From NCBI GenBank assembly GCA_965277835.1, contig OZ255841.1, forward strand, positions 62,001 to 126,000: 64,000 bases of DNA. Reading direction: 5' to 3'. The notes under the pieces are model-generated. The model was not told where the DNA came from. It searched no databases and worked only from the letters and a program-made list of their open reading frames with translations. Source of the DNA: Arcticimaribacter sp965277835 (GTDB taxonomy: Bacteria > Bacteroidota > Bacteroidia > Flavobacteriales > Flavobacteriaceae). Shown here piece by piece: positions 63,420-64,000 of the stretch (its first letter is position 1; every line of letters begins with the position of its first letter). The position numbers and the translations under genes were made by a program.

Positions 63420-64000
63420 ATGAGAACTAAAGAGAAAACACCTGTTATATCTAAAGAAGTAATATTCCCATTTATATTAGTTTCTTCTCTTTTCGCACTT
63501 TGGGGTTTTGCAAATGCAGTAACAGATCCTATGGTACAGGCGTTCAAAAAAGTTTTGGAGCTATCTAATTCTCAAGCAGCTTGGGTACAAATGGCATTTT
63601 ATGGAGGCTATTTTTGTATGGCACTACCTGCGGCAATTTTTATGAGAAAGTATTCCTACAAAACGGGTATTTTAATAGGATTAGGGCTATACGCTTTTGG
63701 AGCTTTATTGTTTTATCCTGCTGCTATTACTGAACAATTTTGGTTTTTCTGTATAGGGCTATATATTTTAACATTTGGTCTTGCGTTTTTAGAAACAGCT
63801 GCAAACCCATATGCTTTAGCTATGGGAGCGCAAGAAACAGCGACGCAACGATTAAATTTAGCGCAAGCGTTTAATCCAATTGGTTTAATAGCTGGTCTGT
63901 TTGTAGCACAACAATTTGTTTTGAAAAAATTACAATCTGATGATATTAGTGATTTTAGTGTTTTGGATGAAGCATCAAAAGTTTTAATTAAAACTTCTGA
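63420..64000 (+). CDS. fucP: L-fucose:proton symporter, 3' end off window
   Basis: The first 193 residues of a major-facilitator permease: FILVSSLFALWGFANAVTDP is the FucP-type first helix and LETAANPYALAMG the conserved fourth to fifth helix region. It begins 2 bases after the SDR stop. Import of L-fucose fits every gene before it. Confidence 0.9.
   Translation, partial: MRTKEKTPVISKEVIFPFILVSSLFALWGFANAVTDPMVQAFKKVLELSNSQAAWVQMAFYGGYFCMALPAAIFMRKYSYKTGILIGLGLYAFGALLFYPAAITEQFWFFCIGLYILTFGLAFLETAANPYALAMGAQETATQRLNLAQAFNPIGLIAGLFVAQQFVLKKLQSDDISDFSVLDEASKVLIKTS

Overview
The window looks like chromosome from a marine-type Bacteroidota, most likely a Flavobacteriaceae member. The evidence is low GC, promoters of the TTG/TTTG-N~20-TAnnTTTG type, few Shine-Dalgarno sites, a SusC/SusD pair, a type IX secretion (T9SS) C-terminal sorting domain, a CrtI of Bacteroidota type, and a DNA polymerase III alpha with an N-terminal proofreading exonuclease. 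No insertion sequence, integrase, CRISPR array or rRNA was seen. There is one tRNA (Asp, GTC).

Region 1 (1-19 kb) is mostly housekeeping: a YraN-type nuclease-fold protein, methionyl-tRNA synthetase without the C-terminal tRNA-binding domain, two OmpA proteins with calcium-binding TSP3 repeats, an AddB-like nuclease, a CrtI-type desaturase whose 3' end overlaps a convergent gene, a DASS anion transporter, dnaE, trxA, tRNA-Asp and a DinB-like protein.

Region 2 (19-42.9 kb) is the accessory centrepiece. A giant secreted MopE-like repeat protein with a T9SS tail is split by a one-base insertion in a C run. One base after its stop begins a 2120-residue SpvB/Rhs protein that ends in a predicted M23 (LytM-type) peptidase and is followed by a predicted exported immunity protein. 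Downstream lies about 9 kb of displaced Rhs tips: short heads beginning MGCLKLA, copies of the Rhs core or of a glycine-zipper membrane segment, several toxin ends (M15/LAS-like metallopeptidase, CHAP/NlpC-like amidase, glycine-rich hydrophobic), and a cognate-looking immunity gene after each. Three immunity genes are paralogues; another is present in four tandem copies, each preceded by a duplicated toxin tail. Several pieces are visibly broken or fused out of frame. I read this as a toxin-tip and immunity reservoir directed mainly at peptidoglycan, built by repeated recombination.

Region 3 (42.9-57.6 kb, minus strand) reads, in transcription order: SusC, SusD, a metallo-beta-lactamase-fold lipoprotein, a PafA-like phosphatase, a GHMP sugar kinase, a nucleotidyltransferase, an NAD-dependent epimerase, an SSS symporter and a GlcN-6-P deaminase/PIG-L fusion. 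It resembles a glycan uptake and sugar-activation locus but contains no glycosidase.

Region 4 (57.8-64 kb, plus strand) is an AraC-type regulator, divergent from susC, followed by a non-phosphorylating L-fucose pathway: fuconate dehydratase, ketodeoxyfuconate dehydrogenase, FAH-type hydrolase, fuconolactonase, fucose dehydrogenase and a FucP permease cut by the window edge. The expected end products are pyruvate and lactate.
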